NCBI RefSeq assembly: GCF_024362785.1
Contig: NZ_CP093301.1
Span: forward strand, 3,782,001-3,846,000
DNA: 64,000 bases
Direction: 5' to 3'
Source of the DNA: Evansella sp. LMS18
Lineage (GTDB): Bacteria; Bacillota; Bacilli; Bacillales; Salisediminibacteriaceae
Shown here: piece after piece, positions 61,857 through 64,000 of the stretch
Layout: the number at the start of each line of letters is the position of its first letter
How positions within the stretch are numbered: position 1 is the first letter of the stretch
Program-made: the position numbers and the translations under genes
The notes under the pieces: model-generated
The model's database searches: none
The model's input: the letters and a program-made list of their open reading frames with translations, nothing else
What the model was told of the DNA's origin: nothing

Positions 61857-62415
61857 ATGCTTCTCTTACATGCCCTTCCAGTACATCGATATTACTTTGA
61901 CGCATTGTGTGGAGAGTAAACAGATCTTTTGGAACCTCGTAAAGATTGAATTTTTTACTCCCCTGGTTAATTTCCTCAAATAATGCTTTTCGCGTTTCGT
62001 TAGCATTAATGGCATAAGGAAGTTTTTCCGCCGCTTTGTTAGAACGGAGATTTTCTTTTCTGATTTTCATATAAACGGTTTCGATCCCAAGCTCATAAAA
62101 AAGTTCAGCAAAAAATAAATCTTTCGCACGAGTATTAAAACCCATTCCGTGATATGGCTTGCCAATCCATGTGCCGAGGAAACCGGCCTTGTTATCGATA
62201 TCGAACAGGCTGATGGTGCCTGCAGGAATGCCCCAATCGTCGAGGATTGTCCTGGATATAATCAATCCTTGCTCTTCAGCCTCAATTGTATGTTTTGAAA
62301 TAAATAAAAACTCTTCATAAGAATCGGCTTTCTGGCGCACAAAAGGGAAGACATCGGGATGCACCATTAAGTCATAAAGAACATGACAGTCCTGCAAGTC
62401 ACGTTTTTTCAGCAT
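61855..62415 (-). CDS. GNAT-family N-acetyltransferase (RimJ/RimL-like)
   Basis: The 186-residue protein starts at ATG 62415 behind CTGGAGGAATAG. It has the GNAT fold with the substrate lobe KRDLQDCHVLYDLMVHPDVF and the acetyl-CoA-binding region IGKPYHGMGFNTRAKDLFFA (about 99-118; loop variant of QxxGxG). The VYMKIRKENLRSNKAAEKLP segment (about 133-152) holds the conserved N-x-(R/K)-S-x-x-x-x-x-K. Related enzymes acetylate ribosomal proteins or small molecules. The 5' region carries the structured leader element at 62450-62590. Confidence 0.82.
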   Translation of the reverse strand: MLKKRDLQDCHVLYDLMVHPDVFPFVRQKADSYEEFLFISKHTIEAEEQGLIISRTILDDWGIPAGTISLFDIDNKAGFLGTWIGKPYHGMGFNTRAKDLFFAELFYELGIETVYMKIRKENLRSNKAAEKLPYAINANETRKALFEEINQGSKKFNLYEVPKDLFTLHTMRQSNIDVLEGHVREA

Positions 62416-62449
62416 AGCTATTCCTCCAGTTAAGGGCAGAAATGCAACG

Positions 62450-62590
62450 GAAATAAACAGCGGATTTCCACCCTCGAAATTTTTTAACGTACAAAAATTT
62501 CGGGGTGGGAATCGAACCCACTAGAACCAGTAATGCTGGTGGCGCACCATTTGCCTTCCCATAAACAGCGATTCAGCGTTCGTGTGAACC
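62450..62590 (-). promoter_or_regulatory. Structured leader candidate with tRNA T-arm-like hairpin upstream of the GNAT gene
   Basis: On the minus strand three small hairpins follow in order: GGTG-CGC-CACC, CCAG-CATTA-CTGG and GTGGG-TTCGATT-CCCAC. The last is a perfect 5-bp, 7-base-loop T-arm (TTCGATT). It is followed by a long stem, CCACCCCGAAATTTTT with its complement at 62468-62484, which shares bases with the T-arm and so could form an alternative structure. The unit is flanked by direct repeats ATAAACAGCG (62452-62461 and 62561-62570). No acceptor stem or complete tRNA is seen. Confidence 0.45.
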
Positions 62591-62669
62591 TCTGTTATAT
62601 AAGACTAATTAAGTTTTTGGTAAAAAATGTTGATTTAAAAGAATTCTCAAGATTGAAGGTAAAAGCGCG

Positions 62670-63000
62670 AGACTGTCTCTTCCTCTTCCCGATTAGCTCC
62701 GTAGAATATACGTCGAGACAAATCGGAGCATTTGCGGAGAAGCGATGCTCTTGCCGGTCGGGAATAGCATTAGCCACGAGCATAGCATCTTGAATATACT
62801 ACGAGTTGTCTCGACGGATGCAGCTTCAGAGCGATACTAGTAGAGGAAGAGACAGTTATCCCGCAGGGACGAGCGACACTTCATGAATCCGCTGCGAGTT
62901 GTCTCGACATATCAACTACAAAGCAAAACTAGCAGAGGAAGAGACACATCTTTTTTCCCCAGGAAGCTGAGGCAATGCCCGAGGCAAGCGAGCGTCTTTT
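62670..63000. repeat. Family C repeats, compound array with inverted segments
   Basis: GACTGTCTCTTCCTCT at about 62670 recurs as AGAGGAAGAGACAG at about 62845 and AGAGGAAGAGACAC at about 62936, i.e. inverted. Between lie TACGTCGAGACAAATCGG, GAGTTGTCTCGACGGATG and GAGTTGTCTCGACATATC. It fills the gap between the GNAT leader and the dynamin gene; ends with GAAGCTGAGGCAATGCCCGA. Confidence 0.8.
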
Positions 63001-63254
63001 AGCGCAAATCAATACTTAAATTTCATCTCACATTACGTATAATACAAAAATTTTATCCAAAAGGGAACTGTTTTTTTCTGTCAGCTTATAAAATATTTTT
63101 CTGTGTTTTGAGAGGTGTGGAAGCATCCTGCCCTGGGAAAAAGTAAACAGAAAGGATATAAAAGCCGTAGATGAGAAAAAAGCGTTTTCTTCTTCAAATT
63201 TTCACGAAAATTCGCTATAGTTGATATGGTACGAAATTAGGAAGGTGGATTGCG

Positions 63255-64000
63255 ATGAGCATAACAGATGCACTTCATCAGCAGGAGGAAACAATCCCTT
63301 TTTCTGTTGAAGAGAAGTTTCGCTTGAAAAAGCTTGAGGATAAACAAAAAGAAAAGATATTCGAGGTGGCATTCTGCGGCCACTTTTCAGCAGGTAAATC
63401 AACTATTTTAAATAAACTTCTGGGAGCAGAGGTGCTGCCCACAAGCCCGATTCCGACCAGCGCTAACATTATCAGGATATCGAATGGTGAGCTGGGGCTC
63501 AAGGTTCAATCCGAGGAAGAAAAGGAAAAATCCTGGGAAGGAGAGATTCCATGGAACCAGGTTCGGGAGTGGGGGATGAACGGGAATGATATCTCCGGGA
63601 TGACGATAACAGCTCCTCTGCCATTCCTTGGGGAGCACAGCGCCATCCTTGATACACCAGGGGTGGACTCCACTGATGAAACTCATGAGGCAGTCACCCT
63701 GGAACAGCTGTATACGACAGACGTGATTGTTTATGCGATGGATTATAATCATGTGCAGTCTGAAACGAATCTATATTTCCTGAAACAGCTGAGCACAGAG
63801 AAAAAGCCTGTGTATATTTTAATTAACCAGGTTGATAAGCATAATGAAAACGAAATTCCGTTTTCAGTATTTAAACAGTCGGTTAAAGACGTATTCAGCC
63901 GCTGGGAAATCGATTACCTAGATTTGTTCTTTACAACGATGAAAGAGCCGGACCACCGTCTGAATGAATTTCCCCGATTTGAAAAAACGATAAAGTCACT
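63255..64000 (+). CDS. dynA: Dynamin-like GTPase DynA (partial, 5' part)
   Basis: ATG 63255 follows GAAGGTGG; 248 codons are open to the window edge. The GTPase domain motifs are GHFSAGKST (G1, about 47-55), the DTPGVDST switch-II (G3, about 134-141) and NQVDK (G4, about 192-196), with a conserved PTSPIPTSANI switch I. These match bacterial dynamins of the DynA/YpbR group, which fuse and protect membranes (for example against phage and antibiotics). The full protein should be about 1,200 residues if it follows the tandem DynA form. Confidence 0.88.
   Translation, partial: MSITDALHQQEETIPFSVEEKFRLKKLEDKQKEKIFEVAFCGHFSAGKSTILNKLLGAEVLPTSPIPTSANIIRISNGELGLKVQSEEEKEKSWEGEIPWNQVREWGMNGNDISGMTITAPLPFLGEHSAILDTPGVDSTDETHEAVTLEQLYTTDVIVYAMDYNHVQSETNLYFLKQLSTEKKPVYILINQVDKHNENEIPFSVFKQSVKDVFSRWEIDYLDLFFTTMKEPDHRLNEFPRFEKTIKS

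Noticed and set aside
62500-62570. Complete tRNA gene
   Set aside because: The T-arm-like hairpin is good, but no acceptor stem pairs around it and the anticodon-like loop has five bases.

Overview
The window comes from a spore-forming member of the Bacillaceae. It carries cotS/cotSA-type spore-coat genes, a gamma-SASP-like small protein, a LysM/SleB-type wall hydrolase and a DynA-type dynamin. Start codons are preceded by strong AGGAGG-type ribosome binding sites, and GTG/TTG starts are common. The dispersed repeats look like those I recall from alkaliphilic or halophilic Bacillaceae. That placement is an inference; no rRNA or other taxonomic marker is present.

Layout. 0-5 kb: a partial sulfite-oxidase-like gene (-), a divergent membrane protein, then an HTH-TPR regulator of RRNPP type directly followed by a 39-residue exported pro-peptide gene and a 137-residue secreted protein. 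4.5-7.1 kb: cotS-cotSA with a sigma-K-like promoter. 7.6-13.5 kb: sugar-nucleotide and pentose-phosphate genes (epimerase, UTP-glucose-1-P uridylyltransferase, zwf, a cyclase-family hydrolase, gnd). 13.8-15.9 kb: uvsE and an FAD oxidoreductase. 15.9-16.8 kb: no protein gene, but a strong reverse promoter, a structured RNA resembling an omega-RNA/IS605-superfamily right end, and a mosaic repeat. 16.8-32.9 kb: mixed housekeeping and transport genes (cobalamin-binding-like protein, P-loop kinase-like protein, amidase, wall hydrolase, polysaccharide deacetylase, putP with a 35-residue accessory protein, a cold-shock protein, serine hydrolase, acyltransferase, PLP aminotransferase, TspO-like, EamA, nucleotidyltransferase, YitT).

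33.1-38.5 kb: a catabolic block. kynU-kynB-kynA (tryptophan to anthranilate) has its first gene interrupted by an in-frame TAA. It is followed by an M20 amidohydrolase and an ATC-hydrolase-family protein, a pair that matches the known thiazoline-to-cysteine route. 39.5-42.8 kb: a compact six-gene gas-vesicle-type cluster on the minus strand (YtxH-like/GvpQ-like, GvpA, GvpO, GvpN, GvpF/L, GvpG) behind a sigma-B-like promoter, with no gvpJ, gvpK or gvpS in it. 43-49.9 kb: topB, a truncated luciferase-like pseudogene broken by a repeat, a MtnX-like phosphatase, a SASP-like gene, LysE and APC transporters. 50-53.6 kb: a xanthine-dehydrogenase-type operon (Mo, FAD and 2Fe-2S subunits, overlapping stops and starts). 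53.7-62.4 kb: ring-cleaving dioxygenase, YggT, SnoaL-like, MFS, a TctA-TctB fusion convergent with a TctC lipoprotein, a second YitT protein, and a GNAT protein with an unusual structured leader. The window ends inside a dynamin-like GTPase.

At least four families of dispersed non-coding repeats are spread through the gaps: a hairpin element with seven full or half copies, a ~240-400 bp mosaic element, the 'CTGTCTCTTCCTC' element, and two local tandem arrays. They account for most gaps over 300 bp and for one gene truncation.
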